Origin: a virus
IMG/VR virus record: IMGVR_UViG_3300024255_003004
Coordinates: 1 to 22,645 of that record
Length of the DNA: 22,645 nt
Direction: 5' to 3' (one strand)
Shown here in pieces: positions 6,417 to 14,018 of this stretch (its first letter is position 1; every line of letters begins with the position of its first letter). The position numbers and the translations under genes were made by a program. The notes beneath the pieces were generated by a model. The model was not told the DNA's origin and did no database searches. It worked only from the letters and a program-made list of their open reading frames with translations.

Positions 6417-6915
6417 ATCACCTGACCCATGGTTACAAAAAGTCGTAGTAGACTTTGACTTTGAAAAACTAGATGCAAAAGCAATTAGTGAAAAAATGAT
6501 TGACCTTATGAAAGAAGAAGGCGGTATTGGACTTAGCGCAAATCAAGTAGGATTAGATGCTAAAATATTTGTAATGAAACCACACCTATTAGAAGATAAT
6601 AGTCCATTGGTTATTATAAACCCTACTGTTGAAAGTGCAACGGTAAACTATGAAGACTTACCAGAAGGCTGTTTAAGTCATCCAGACTTATTTCTTACTA
6701 TAAAAAGACCAAGAGGTTTGGTTGCCAAGTTTCTTGACATTGATGCAAAAGAACGTATAATAGAATTATACGACATAGATGCTAGATGTTTTTTACATGA
6801 GTTCGATCACTTACAAGGTATTGAATTTACTGATCGCATTAGTAGACTAAAATTAGATCGAGCAAAAAAGAAACGTTTAAAAGAACTTAAAAAGAGGAAA
6901 ATACAGCATGGTTGA
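6403..6915 (+). CDS. def: peptide deformylase
   Basis: This 170-residue metalloenzyme would remove formyl groups from new proteins in the cytoplasm. All three deformylase motifs are present: GIGLSANQ (41-48; the usual second-last small residue is Ser here), EGCLS (88-92, metal ligand Cys90) and HEFDH (132-136, metal ligands His132 and His136, catalytic Glu133). After the core there is a very basic C-terminal helix (about 147-170, rich in Lys and Arg). Marine phage deformylases are often shortened at this end; this one keeps a helix. The ATG has GGAGAGGA upstream and overlaps dnaJ. Confidence 0.95.
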   Translation: MHLIKSPDPWLQKVVVDFDFEKLDAKAISEKMIDLMKEEGGIGLSANQVGLDAKIFVMKPHLLEDNSPLVIINPTVESATVNYEDLPEGCLSHPDLFLTIKRPRGLVAKFLDIDAKERIIELYDIDARCFLHEFDHLQGIEFTDRISRLKLDRAKKKRLKELKKRKIQHG

Positions 6916-9160
6916 ACCGAGTAATTCATTACAGTTGGTTTTTGAGAAAAGCATTAAAGATGCTAAGAAGTTACAACACGAGTATGTAACACTAGAACAC
7001 CTAGTGTTTGCAATGCTCTGTGAGGAGAATTTTTATAACGTAGTGAAGGGCTTTGGCTCAGACGTAGACTATCTTAAAAAGAATTTAGAACATTACCTTA
7101 CTACTAAGTTAGATGATATTAAAATAGAAGAAACAAAATACAAGCCAAAGAAAACACAAACAGTAGAACGTGTTCTTAACAGAGCATTTACACAAGTGTT
7201 GTTTCAAGGCCGTCCTGAAATTGATCTTACTGATGTACTTGTTAGTACACTTGCAGAAAAGAAATCAATGGCAGTTTACTACTTAGAAGAATCAGGTATT
7301 ACTAAAGAAGCATTTGCTGAATATGTAAGTACAGAAATAACAACTACAGAAGATGACATAGCAGAAACAGGTCAAGGACAAAAAGCACTTCGAGCATTTA
7401 CAACAAACTTAAATGATGAAGTTAAGCAAAACAAAATTGATCCTGTAATTGGCAGAGCTGAAGAAATTGAAAGCATTGCTCTTTCATTAGGACGTAGACA
7501 AAAGAACAACGTACTACTAGTTGGTGATCCAGGTGTTGGTAAAACTGCTATTGCAGAAGGTCTAGCATGGAAAATTGTTAACGATCAAGTTCCAAAGTTT
7601 TTAAAAGAATACAATGTTTATAACCTTGATATTGGATCGCTACTAGCAGGTTCAAAATATAGAGGTGACTTTGAAGAACGTTTTAAACTTGTACTAGCAG
7701 GTTTAAAAGGCAAAGGCAAAACAATTATGTTTATTGACGAAGCACACATGATAAGTGGTGCAGGTGCAGGTGGCGGCAACAGTGCAAATGACCTTGCTAA
7801 TATGCTAAAGCCAGCACTAAGTAAAGGTAACATTAAAGTTGTTGCGTCAACTACTTGGGATGAATACCGCAAGTACTTTGAAAAGGATCGTGCATTGATG
7901 CGTCGATTCCAACGTGTAACAGTTGATGAGCCAACTTCAGAAGTAACAAAAGATATCTTACATGGTATTAAAAAGTACTACGAAGATTTTCACAAAACTG
8001 TAATTACTGATGATGCTATTGAAGCGGCTGTAAAACTAAGTGTGAAATATCAAGCAGACAAGAAACTACCTGATAAAGCAATTGACTTGTTAGATGTTGC
8101 ATGTGCAAGATTTAAACTAAAAGAAATACCACCTGAGCAACAAATTGTTGATGAAAGTAGTGTACAATTTGAACTTAGTAAAATGTTAAACTTGCCTGAA
8201 GAGCAAGTAGCAGAACGTGAAACAGAAAATCTTGCTAACTTAGAAAAGAATCTTAAGAGTCAAGTATACGGACAAGACGAAGCAATTGAAAGTATTGTTG
8301 ATAAAATTTTAGTTGCACAAGCAGGACTTAAACCGGAAGACAAGCCAGTAGGTTCGTTTGTGTTTATGGGTCCAACAGGTACAGGTAAAACAGAAACAGC
8401 AAAACAACTTGCATCAGCACTTGGTGTAGGACTAGTACGTTTTGATATGTCAGAGTATCAAGAGAAACATGCTGTTGCTAAACTGTTAGGTTCACCTCCA
8501 GGATATGTAGGACACGAAGAAAAAGGTGGGTTACTTATTGAGAAAATTCAAGAGAATCCTAATTGTGTATTACTACTAGATGAGATTGAAAAAGCACATC
8601 CAGACGTATCACAGATTTTATTACAAGTTATGGACAATGGTAAAGTTACAGGCTCTAATGGTAGAGAAGCAGATGCACGTAATTGTATTCTAATTCTTAC
8701 TACTAACTTAGGTGCTAAAGAAGCAGAGAAAAATACTATTGGATTTGACGAAGACTTTGATGGCGCAGGATACGAAGATAAAGAACTTAAAAAATTCTTT
8801 GCACCAGAATTTAGAAACAGACTTGATGCAACAATTACATTTGCTAAATTAGGCAAAGAGATAATGATGAAGATTGTTGGCAAGTTCCTTGTTGAACTTA
8901 AAAATATGGTTAAGGATAAGCAAGTAGATATTATTATTACTGATGAAGCATTAGATCAATTAGTTGAAAAAGGCTTTGATAGTAAGATGGGTGCAAGACC
9001 TTTACAACGAGTTATCGATAAAGAGATTAAACGTCCACTGTCAAGAGAACTATTATTTGGTAGTTTAAAAGATGGCGGCAAGGTAACTGTTGACTTTAAG
9101 GACGGCGCATTTGTTCTAGAGTCTGAAGGTCAAGTCGTTGAAGAAATTAGAGACAACTAA
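6908..9160 (+). CDS. clpA: ClpA-type AAA+ unfoldase with ClpP-docking loop
   Basis: The 750-residue protein has an N domain (about 1-145) and two AAA+ modules. Module 1 has Walker A GDPGVGKT (206-213), pore loop KYRGDF (250-255) and Walker B FIDEAH (275-280). Module 2 has Walker A GPTGTGKT (488-495), pore loop GYVG (532-535) and Walker B LLLDEI (555-560). The coiled-coil M domain of ClpB is absent, so it is ClpA-like. Residues 611-613 are IGF, at the place of the ClpA IGL loop that docks to ClpP. No clpP is present here, so it would use host ClpP. It overlaps the deformylase gene by 8 bases. Confidence 0.93.
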   Translation: MVEPSNSLQLVFEKSIKDAKKLQHEYVTLEHLVFAMLCEENFYNVVKGFGSDVDYLKKNLEHYLTTKLDDIKIEETKYKPKKTQTVERVLNRAFTQVLFQGRPEIDLTDVLVSTLAEKKSMAVYYLEESGITKEAFAEYVSTEITTTEDDIAETGQGQKALRAFTTNLNDEVKQNKIDPVIGRAEEIESIALSLGRRQKNNVLLVGDPGVGKTAIAEGLAWKIVNDQVPKFLKEYNVYNLDIGSLLAGSKYRGDFEERFKLVLAGLKGKGKTIMFIDEAHMISGAGAGGGNSANDLANMLKPALSKGNIKVVASTTWDEYRKYFEKDRALMRRFQRVTVDEPTSEVTKDILHGIKKYYEDFHKTVITDDAIEAAVKLSVKYQADKKLPDKAIDLLDVACARFKLKEIPPEQQIVDESSVQFELSKMLNLPEEQVAERETENLANLEKNLKSQVYGQDEAIESIVDKILVAQAGLKPEDKPVGSFVFMGPTGTGKTETAKQLASALGVGLVRFDMSEYQEKHAVAKLLGSPPGYVGHEEKGGLLIEKIQENPNCVLLLDEIEKAHPDVSQILLQVMDNGKVTGSNGREADARNCILILTTNLGAKEAEKNTIGFDEDFDGAGYEDKELKKFFAPEFRNRLDATITFAKLGKEIMMKIVGKFLVELKNMVKDKQVDIIITDEALDQLVEKGFDSKMGARPLQRVIDKEIKRPLSRELLFGSLKDGGKVTVDFKDGAFVLESEGQVVEEIRDN

Positions 9161-9812
9161 GTTATTTTGGGGCAAGTATCTTTACAAACTTGCTATTAAC
9201 AATAGTATAGGTAGTATATTCAGAGACAAGAACCTTTCTCATGCTAGAGAGGTTCTTGATACACTCCAACAACAATACGAGTCAGGTCAGCCTTTAGTTT
9301 TAAAGAGCTTTGCTCGTGTACTTTCTGTAAGTGAATTAAGTTTCTTAGATGCTCGTAAACTATATAAGTTCTTAGTTAGAGCAAGAGACGACTATACTTT
9401 ACGAATTCAAAACATTAATATTAGTGTATACTCTAATAACCACGAATGGATACACACTTTAAAAAGTGCTATTAATAAAGACAACCTATTAGAACTTTGG
9501 GAACCAAATCCAAGTCATATTCCAACACTTGATTCAAATACTATTATTGTTGACAGTAGCAACGGATACGAATATAAAGTAACGTTTGGAGTTAACGTAG
9601 GCGACACTTCCGGCTTTGCTAATTGGGCTAAAAATAATACTAGACAAGTTAAAGTAGGTCCTGTACTATTAGAACAATTAACCTACAATGGGTATGTAAA
9701 CGATATGTATTTTTATGCTAGAGACGAAAAAACATTGCAATTATGCAGTTTAATGCTATCTAATGTTAGGCGTGTGGATAAATTAGTAGTCAAGTCCGAT
9801 ATTGATAAATAG
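9138..9812 (+). CDS. unidentified 224-residue protein, TTG start inside clpA
   Basis: The frame opens with TTG at 9138, preceded by GAAGG at 9125-9129, eight bases upstream, and overlaps the clpA 3' end by 23 bases. No in-frame ATG lies near, so the TTG start is likely. The N-terminal half looks helical (WGKYLYKLAINNSIGSIF; a SARVL-type helix; VSELSFLDARKLYKFLVRAR) and the C-terminal half looks alpha/beta. There is no signal peptide, membrane segment or catalytic motif that I can name. Translational coupling to clpA suggests a related role, perhaps as adaptor or substrate, but that is speculation. The stop TAG lies within the next late box. Confidence 0.75.
   Translation: MKKLETTKLFWGKYLYKLAINNSIGSIFRDKNLSHAREVLDTLQQQYESGQPLVLKSFARVLSVSELSFLDARKLYKFLVRARDDYTLRIQNINISVYSNNHEWIHTLKSAINKDNLLELWEPNPSHIPTLDSNTIIVDSSNGYEYKVTFGVNVGDTSGFANWAKNNTRQVKVGPVLLEQLTYNGYVNDMYFYARDEKTLQLCSLMLSNVRRVDKLVVKSDIDK
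9804..9811 (+). promoter_or_regulatory. T4-like late promoter box GATAAATA, adjacent to the start codon
   Basis: GATAAATA overlaps the stop codon TAG (9810-9812) of the previous gene. The next ATG, at 9817, starts only five bases after the box. In T4 the box occupies about -13 to -6, so transcription would begin at or next to the A of the ATG, giving a leaderless message. Confidence 0.55.
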
Positions 9813-9816
9813 TTAT

Positions 9817-10173
9817 ATGGCAAACAGTATAACAATATTATCAAATAATACACACGACGGTGATAGCACAGTTCAAACTGTCACTGGCAGTAAGTACAAA
9901 GGTGACGGTTACTATGGACGTAGTGACGGTTTTCATACGGTACAATATAACTTAACAGGTTTTATTGGTACTATAAATGTCCAAGCAACACTTGCTGTTG
10001 ACCCTACAGACGCTGATTGGTTCACTGTGTATACACAAGCATACCCAGTAGTAAATAACCAAGGTACAACTAAAAGTAACCTTACTAACTTTACAGGAAA
10101 CTATGTATGGGTTAGAGCGAATATTAGTAATTGGACAGACGGCACTGTTAACAGTGTGCAATTAAATCATTAA
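9817..10173 (+). CDS. probable virion surface or decoration protein, beta-rich
   Basis: The 118-residue protein is rich in Thr, Asn, Ser, Val and aromatics with alternating polar and hydrophobic residues (FIGTINVQATLAVDPTDADW; NFTGNYVWVRANISNWT), as expected of a small beta-sandwich. This pattern is typical of small phage capsid or tail decoration proteins, but I cannot name a family with certainty. The frame is open to a TTG at 9802, but the ATG at 9817 is preferred because the earlier codons form part of the late box. There is no Shine-Dalgarno before the ATG. Late expression fits a virion role. Confidence 0.7.
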   Translation: MANSITILSNNTHDGDSTVQTVTGSKYKGDGYYGRSDGFHTVQYNLTGFIGTINVQATLAVDPTDADWFTVYTQAYPVVNNQGTTKSNLTNFTGNYVWVRANISNWTDGTVNSVQLNH

Positions 10174-10182
10174 GGCGGAACA

Positions 10183-10779
10183 ATGGAACATTTTATTAGA
10201 GTAGTGATGGAGAAACAAGATAATTTAAACGAAAGTTTAAATGAGTCAGTATTTCCAGGAAGTGCAATTTATGAATCAGAGCAAGGTGCTAGTATATTTG
10301 AAATGCCATTACCTACAGCATTAAGCGAAGAGCAAGCAGACGAATTTGCAAACAAATTAGCAAACTTTGTTTTTGAACAAGGCTACGAAGATTTTGATAT
10401 TGAAATATCAGCAGACGGCGCTATTGATGAAGACGAAGAAACATACGAAGACGACGATGAATTTTATGAACAGTACGGTGTTATGTGGTACAATGAAGAT
10501 GATGACCCGATAGACGAAGCAGAATACCAAGGCCGTAAAGTCAAACTTGGCAAGCCTATGCAAGGTGATGTTAAGAAATTTAAAGTATACGTCAAAGATC
10601 CAAAGACAGGTAATGTTAAAAAAGTAAACTTTGGACACGGCGGTAGCAGTGTTAAAGGTAAAGCAATGAAGATTAAAAAATCTAACCCTGCACGTAGACG
10701 CTCATTTAGAGCAAGACACAATTGTGATAACCCAGGGCCACGTACTAAGGCACGTTACTGGTCTTGTAGGAAGTGGTAA
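10183..10779 (+). CDS. acidic protein with C-terminal DUF5872-like Cys/Trp domain
   Basis: The 198-residue protein has an acidic N-terminal region (about 40-115, with runs of Asp and Glu) and a basic C-terminal domain (about 117-198). The latter holds GDVKKFKVYVKDPKTGNVKK, then SNPARRRSFRARHNC and GPRTKARYWSCRKW, with Cys181 and Cys195. I recognise this domain from many marine T4-like phage proteins, where it is attached to different N-termini and may match DUF5872. Its function is unknown; virion or prohead core roles have been suggested by context. The ATG has AAGGCGG upstream. The next gene starts two bases after its stop. Confidence 0.75.
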   Translation: MEHFIRVVMEKQDNLNESLNESVFPGSAIYESEQGASIFEMPLPTALSEEQADEFANKLANFVFEQGYEDFDIEISADGAIDEDEETYEDDDEFYEQYGVMWYNEDDDPIDEAEYQGRKVKLGKPMQGDVKKFKVYVKDPKTGNVKKVNFGHGGSSVKGKAMKIKKSNPARRRSFRARHNCDNPGPRTKARYWSCRKW

Positions 10780-10780
10780 A

Positions 10781-11125
10781 ATGAAACTTAATGAAGTACA
10801 AGAAAAACAACAGGATGAAATACCATTTGATGTAGCAGAAGATCTTGCTATTTTTATGCGTAATGATCCTATGTTTTATCGTAAAACATTTTTTCCAGCT
10901 ATGGCTGATGTAAGTGATAGAATGGAAAAAGGAGACTCGATTGATCCTGCTGTAATGTTAAAACCTATAGTCGATCAAGGTGTTAAGGGCTATTGTAAAA
11001 AATATATTAAAGATAAACGTGCTGAAGATGTTTTTACCGAAAAAGATAAAAAGGCCTGTGTAGATAAAATTAGTGCAGAGGAAATGCCTAATATCAAAAA
11101 AGGTATGTATAAGGTCGAAATTTAA
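10781..11125 (+). CDS. unidentified protein with capsid-targeting-like N-terminus
   Basis: The start is the ATG at 10781, after an AGGAAG ribosome site; the upstream in-frame ATG at 10724 lies inside the previous gene and is unlikely. The 114-residue product begins MKLNEVQE, which matches the shared start of several neighbours and ends in a hydrophobic-x-Glu motif. The rest is mostly helical and contains DPMFYRKTFFPAMADVSDRM and PIVDQGVKGYCKKYI. No enzyme motif is visible. It ends in a TAATG overlap with the nucleotidyltransferase gene. Confidence 0.72.
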   Translation: MKLNEVQEKQQDEIPFDVAEDLAIFMRNDPMFYRKTFFPAMADVSDRMEKGDSIDPAVMLKPIVDQGVKGYCKKYIKDKRAEDVFTEKDKKACVDKISAEEMPNIKKGMYKVEI

Positions 11126-12288
11126 TGCTATTAAGAGAATTATATGAAGCACCAAAGAAGGTAGCAGTTGCGGCATTTGGTCGTATGAATCCGCCAACTA
11201 TTGGACACGAAAAACTTGTCAATGCTGTTAAAAAACAGCAAGGTGATCATTATATTTTTCTAAGCCAAACACAAAAACCTAAAGACAATCCTTTACCGTT
11301 TGATGTAAAATTAGAGTTTGCTAAAAAGTCTTTTCCCGGTGTTAACGTAGGACACCCTACAGTACGTACACCAATTCAAATGTTACAGATGTTAGAAAAA
11401 CTAGGTTACACAGATGTTATCTATGTAGCAGGTTCAGATCGTGTAGCAAGTTTTGATAAACTGTTTAACGACTACAACGGCAAAGAATATAACTTTGATA
11501 GTATTACTGTTGTTAATGCAGGCGAACGTGATCCAGATGCAGATGGTGCAGAAGGTATGAGCGCAAGTAAAATGCGTCAAGCGGCTGCTGAAGGCAACTT
11601 AGAAGCATTTTCACAAGGCGTACCTAAACCAGATCTAGCACAAAAAATGTATGATGCTGTACGTAAAGGTATGGGTATTAAGGACGAACAGCCTGTAGAA
11701 GAATGGGCAGTGCCTGCACTAAAGGGTGCAAAGTACGCATTTCAAATTAGTAAATGGTTATGGAATAATAAATGGGCTATTACATTCTTTATGGGTGCTT
11801 GGAAAACTATCGACTGGATTGGTGATGCTATAAACTTTGCTAAAAGATTTTTAGATCATCCGGTTGTTAAAACAATGTCTAAGTACGGGCTTCCAGCAAT
11901 AGGTATTGCTATTGCATTATACGGTGGTAAAAAACTATACGACGAACTAGTTCAAATTAAAGACGAACGTGAATTAGAAAAACTTTTAACAGAATTTAAA
12001 CCTGATATGTCTGAGTTAGAGACACTTGAGGCAGAACTAGAAGCAATGATTGCTGATGAAAAGACAGATAAAGCAGGCGCACTTGACGAAGGTGATTTAG
12101 TAGTAGATAAAGGTTCATTAGTATCATACTTACGTGATATGATACAAAAATATGTTATGGAAGAAAACGATGTTGAAAAACTTTCACAACTATTAAAATT
12201 TATGGTAGGCAAAGAAATTAAGCCTCATGGTAAACAAAGATATCGTATAACATCTGAAGATATAATTAGGGCATTGAAACGTGGATGA
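11125..12288 (+). CDS. nucleotidyltransferase fused to a membrane domain, capsid-targeting-like N-terminus
   Basis: The 387-residue protein begins MLLRELYE, resembling the T4 capsid-targeting sequence. Residues 12 to about 180 form a cytidylyltransferase-fold domain with GRMNPPTIGH (19-28, the T/HxGH nucleotide motif) and MSASKMR (145-151, the second nucleotide motif). This is closest to NMN/FMN adenylyltransferases, but the substrate is unknown. A middle region has two hydrophobic segments (about 212-232 and 253-268), and the C-terminal part is acidic and helical, ending in a basic RITSEDIIRALKRG. A membrane-inserting C-terminus on a nucleotidyltransferase is unusual. The start codon overlaps the preceding stop. 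Confidence 0.85.
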   Translation: MLLRELYEAPKKVAVAAFGRMNPPTIGHEKLVNAVKKQQGDHYIFLSQTQKPKDNPLPFDVKLEFAKKSFPGVNVGHPTVRTPIQMLQMLEKLGYTDVIYVAGSDRVASFDKLFNDYNGKEYNFDSITVVNAGERDPDADGAEGMSASKMRQAAAEGNLEAFSQGVPKPDLAQKMYDAVRKGMGIKDEQPVEEWAVPALKGAKYAFQISKWLWNNKWAITFFMGAWKTIDWIGDAINFAKRFLDHPVVKTMSKYGLPAIGIAIALYGGKKLYDELVQIKDERELEKLLTEFKPDMSELETLEAELEAMIADEKTDKAGALDEGDLVVDKGSLVSYLRDMIQKYVMEENDVEKLSQLLKFMVGKEIKPHGKQRYRITSEDIIRALKRG

Positions 12289-12508
12289 ACTGTCTGACAT
12301 CATACGTCTAGCCGGTGTAAACGAATTCAAAGGTTATACTGAATATACTTTAGAAAATATTAGTGACGCAGCAAATTCTAATGCAAAAAAAATGCGTGAT
12401 AATAATATAAAGCCTGGAGACGAGGAATGGTTTAAGTTATGGTTCAGTCAACCTAAAATGATGAATCAAAACATGCCACGAGGATTTAGAGGAAGAACAA
12501 AAAAATGA
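12281..12508 (+). CDS. small protein with WFKLWFS motif
   Basis: A GTG at 12281 starts a 75-residue protein and overlaps the nucleotidyltransferase gene by eight bases. It begins MDELSDIIRLAGV and ends with GDEEWFKLWFSQPKMMNQ and then a basic GFRGRTKK tail. The C-terminal EWFKLWFS segment and the FRGR end recall a short module that I believe is repeated in marine phage proteins. There is no membrane segment, and the function is unknown. The stop overlaps the next ATG. Confidence 0.72.
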   Translation: MDELSDIIRLAGVNEFKGYTEYTLENISDAANSNAKKMRDNNIKPGDEEWFKLWFSQPKMMNQNMPRGFRGRTKK

Positions 12509-13536
12509 GACTGCGTCAGTTATTTGAAGATGGAAGAATTGTAAAAGGTGTTAACACTACTCCTGACGTTGACGTAAATTCTATTTCTAAAGAAGCAGCA
12601 AAGTTAGGCTTTACTGTAGATAAAGACGGAGTTCCTCCTACACTAAGTAAAAAAGTAAAAGGCAAGTCAACAAATGTTGCATTTAATTTAGGTATGACTG
12701 AAGGTAACTTATTTAAGAATCCTGCAAATACATTCTTAGCAAAATCAGATACAGCATACGACTTTCTTAAAATAGGAACAAATTTAGCAAATTTAAAAGA
12801 TGTTCCAAGTAACTCTAATGTAGATGAACCAGACATTATGATTGCTCCATACGCAGGTGCTAAAGAAATGAAGTATCTTATGAAGCAACTTAATCGTATT
12901 GGGTATAAAACACAAGATGCTAGTGGCTATAAAGATGCACACTTTGACAACAAGCCAACAGGCGGTAATGCACCTCCGCAATTAAAAAAATTAGGGTCAT
13001 TAGGTAAAATTAAAATTGATAAACTTAAAAGTGTACAGAACGAAAGACAATGGCACAAACTAGGTAAGCAATTAGTTAAAGTTATTAATGATGATTATGC
13101 TCCAATACAAATTGATCGTAAAGGTAGAGTAATTAACGGTCATCACAGACTTGATGCATTACGTTTAGTAGGTGAAGAATATGCTCGTGTATATATGGCA
13201 GACGATGTAGTAGAAAACATGTTAGGCGAAACATATGCTGATGAAAAAAGAGAGAAAACAAAACGTACACTTGCTAAACACGACAAAGCAATGATCAAAG
13301 TAGCTCGTGATTCTATTAAGAAGTACGAGAAAGACAAAGAAGATAAAGAAACTAATGAAAACTTTGCCGACGGTAAAAAAAAGGGCAAAAGTAAGCCTGG
13401 TAGAGTAAAGAAGTCAGGTGCTAGTTGTAATGGCAGTGTAACAGCACTACGCAAACGTGCTAAGAACGCAAGCGGTGAGAAGGCTAAAATGTATCACTGG
13501 TGTGCTAATATGAAATCAGGTAGAAAGAAGAAGTAA
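12505..13536 (+). CDS. ParB/Srx-like domain protein with capsid-targeting-like N-terminus and Cys tail
   Basis: The 343-residue protein begins MRLRQLFE. A ParB/sulfiredoxin-type domain spans about 165-235, shown by YAPIQIDRKGRVINGHHR (198-215) and the following helix. NGHHR (211-215) is the signature nucleotide-binding or nuclease box of the superfamily. The C-terminal part (about 245-343) is very basic and includes a Cys module, KKSGASCNGSVTALRKRAKN, then MYHWCANMKSGRKKK. I believe this module recurs in marine T4-like phage proteins. DNA binding, nuclease or NTPase activity are all possible. The ATG has GAGGA upstream. It ends in a TAATG overlap. Confidence 0.82.
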   Translation: MRLRQLFEDGRIVKGVNTTPDVDVNSISKEAAKLGFTVDKDGVPPTLSKKVKGKSTNVAFNLGMTEGNLFKNPANTFLAKSDTAYDFLKIGTNLANLKDVPSNSNVDEPDIMIAPYAGAKEMKYLMKQLNRIGYKTQDASGYKDAHFDNKPTGGNAPPQLKKLGSLGKIKIDKLKSVQNERQWHKLGKQLVKVINDDYAPIQIDRKGRVINGHHRLDALRLVGEEYARVYMADDVVENMLGETYADEKREKTKRTLAKHDKAMIKVARDSIKKYEKDKEDKETNENFADGKKKGKSKPGRVKKSGASCNGSVTALRKRAKNASGEKAKMYHWCANMKSGRKKK

Positions 13537-13736
13537 TGTTCAGTAAACAATGTAAATTACATCTAGAAGAAAAAGGCGAAACAGGATGTCAGCATATGAA
13601 AGCGGCACTAAAGACAGCCGTTAGACTACAATTACTTGTACCAACACTAATAATACACAGTGTTGCGCCACGTTTTTTTACAGACACAGCAACACGAGTA
13701 ATGAAAGATATACTAGATGACAGAACAGGAACTTAA
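13536..13736 (+). CDS. small membrane protein, DUF6356-like
   Basis: The 66-residue protein begins MFSKQCKLHLEEKGETGCQH, has a hydrophobic segment around residues 26-44 (AVRLQLLVPTLIIHSVAPRF) and ends in a polar helix. The pattern H-L-E-x-x-G...H...IHxxxPxFF matches what I remember of DUF6356, a family of short phage and bacterial membrane proteins of unknown role. It starts by translational coupling to the ParB-like gene (TAATG) and overlaps the next small frame by 20 bases. Confidence 0.65.
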   Translation: MFSKQCKLHLEEKGETGCQHMKAALKTAVRLQLLVPTLIIHSVAPRFFTDTATRVMKDILDDRTGT

Positions 13737-13836
13737 ACACTACATCGAAAAGTACAAAGAACACGAAGAAAAACAGCTAAGTACTAATGAAAGAAACGAG
13801 TACTGGAGGAAATACAATGAAGATAACAGACATTGA
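13717..13836 (+). CDS. 39-residue charged peptide, tentative
   Basis: An ATG at 13717 opens a 39-residue frame (MTEQELKHYIEKYKEHEEKQ, then a Tyr/Asn/Arg-rich tail to the TGA at 13834-13836). It is highly charged and would form one helix. It fills the otherwise empty space 13737-13816 and overlaps both neighbours by 20 bases. No ribosome site is obvious, so the call rests on its protein-like composition and gene packing only. Confidence 0.4.
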   Translation: MTEQELKHYIEKYKEHEEKQLSTNERNEYWRKYNEDNRH

Positions 13837-14011
13837 TAAAGATATACTAGACGAAACTACATCAGCAGGCAGTGTTGCAGGTGTTGCTACTCCAGTAGGC
13901 GGAATGATTAGTCGTCAAATGAAAAATGCAGACGGCACTGCTAAAAATGCTCTTGACATAGATGCAAACATCTTAGGGCATAAAAAGAAGAAGAAAAAGA
14001 ACAAGCGATAA
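13817..14011 (+). CDS. small protein with poly-Lys tail
   Basis: The ATG at 13817 follows a strong GGAGGA (13805-13810). The 64-residue product starts MKITDIDKDILDETTSAGSV, has a Gly/Val/Ala-rich middle and ends in a run of Lys (HKKKKKKNKR). The N-terminus resembles that of its neighbours, and LDE at 11-13 would be a prohead-protease-type site. The basic tail suggests nucleic acid binding. The frame is open further upstream to 13787, but without a ribosome site. The stop TAA is part of the next late box. Confidence 0.68.
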   Translation: MKITDIDKDILDETTSAGSVAGVATPVGGMISRQMKNADGTAKNALDIDANILGHKKKKKKNKR

Positions 14012-14014
14012 ATA
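14007..14014 (+). promoter_or_regulatory. T4-like late promoter box GATAAATA, adjacent to the start codon
   Basis: GATAAATA contains the stop codon TAA (14009-14011) of the preceding gene and ends four bases before the ATG at 14019. As at 9804, transcription starting about six bases after the box would leave no leader. There is no Shine-Dalgarno before this ATG. Confidence 0.55.
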
Positions 14015-14018
14015 CAGT

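Noticed and set aside
9802-9816. TTG start for the beta-rich virion protein
   Set aside because: The five extra codons coincide with the late box and previous stop; the ATG at 9817 gives a natural MANSITIL start.
10724-10780. 19-codon N-terminal extension of the 10781 gene
   Set aside because: It would lie wholly inside the previous gene and lacks a ribosome site; the ATG at 10781 has AGGAAG and the shared MKLNEVQE start.
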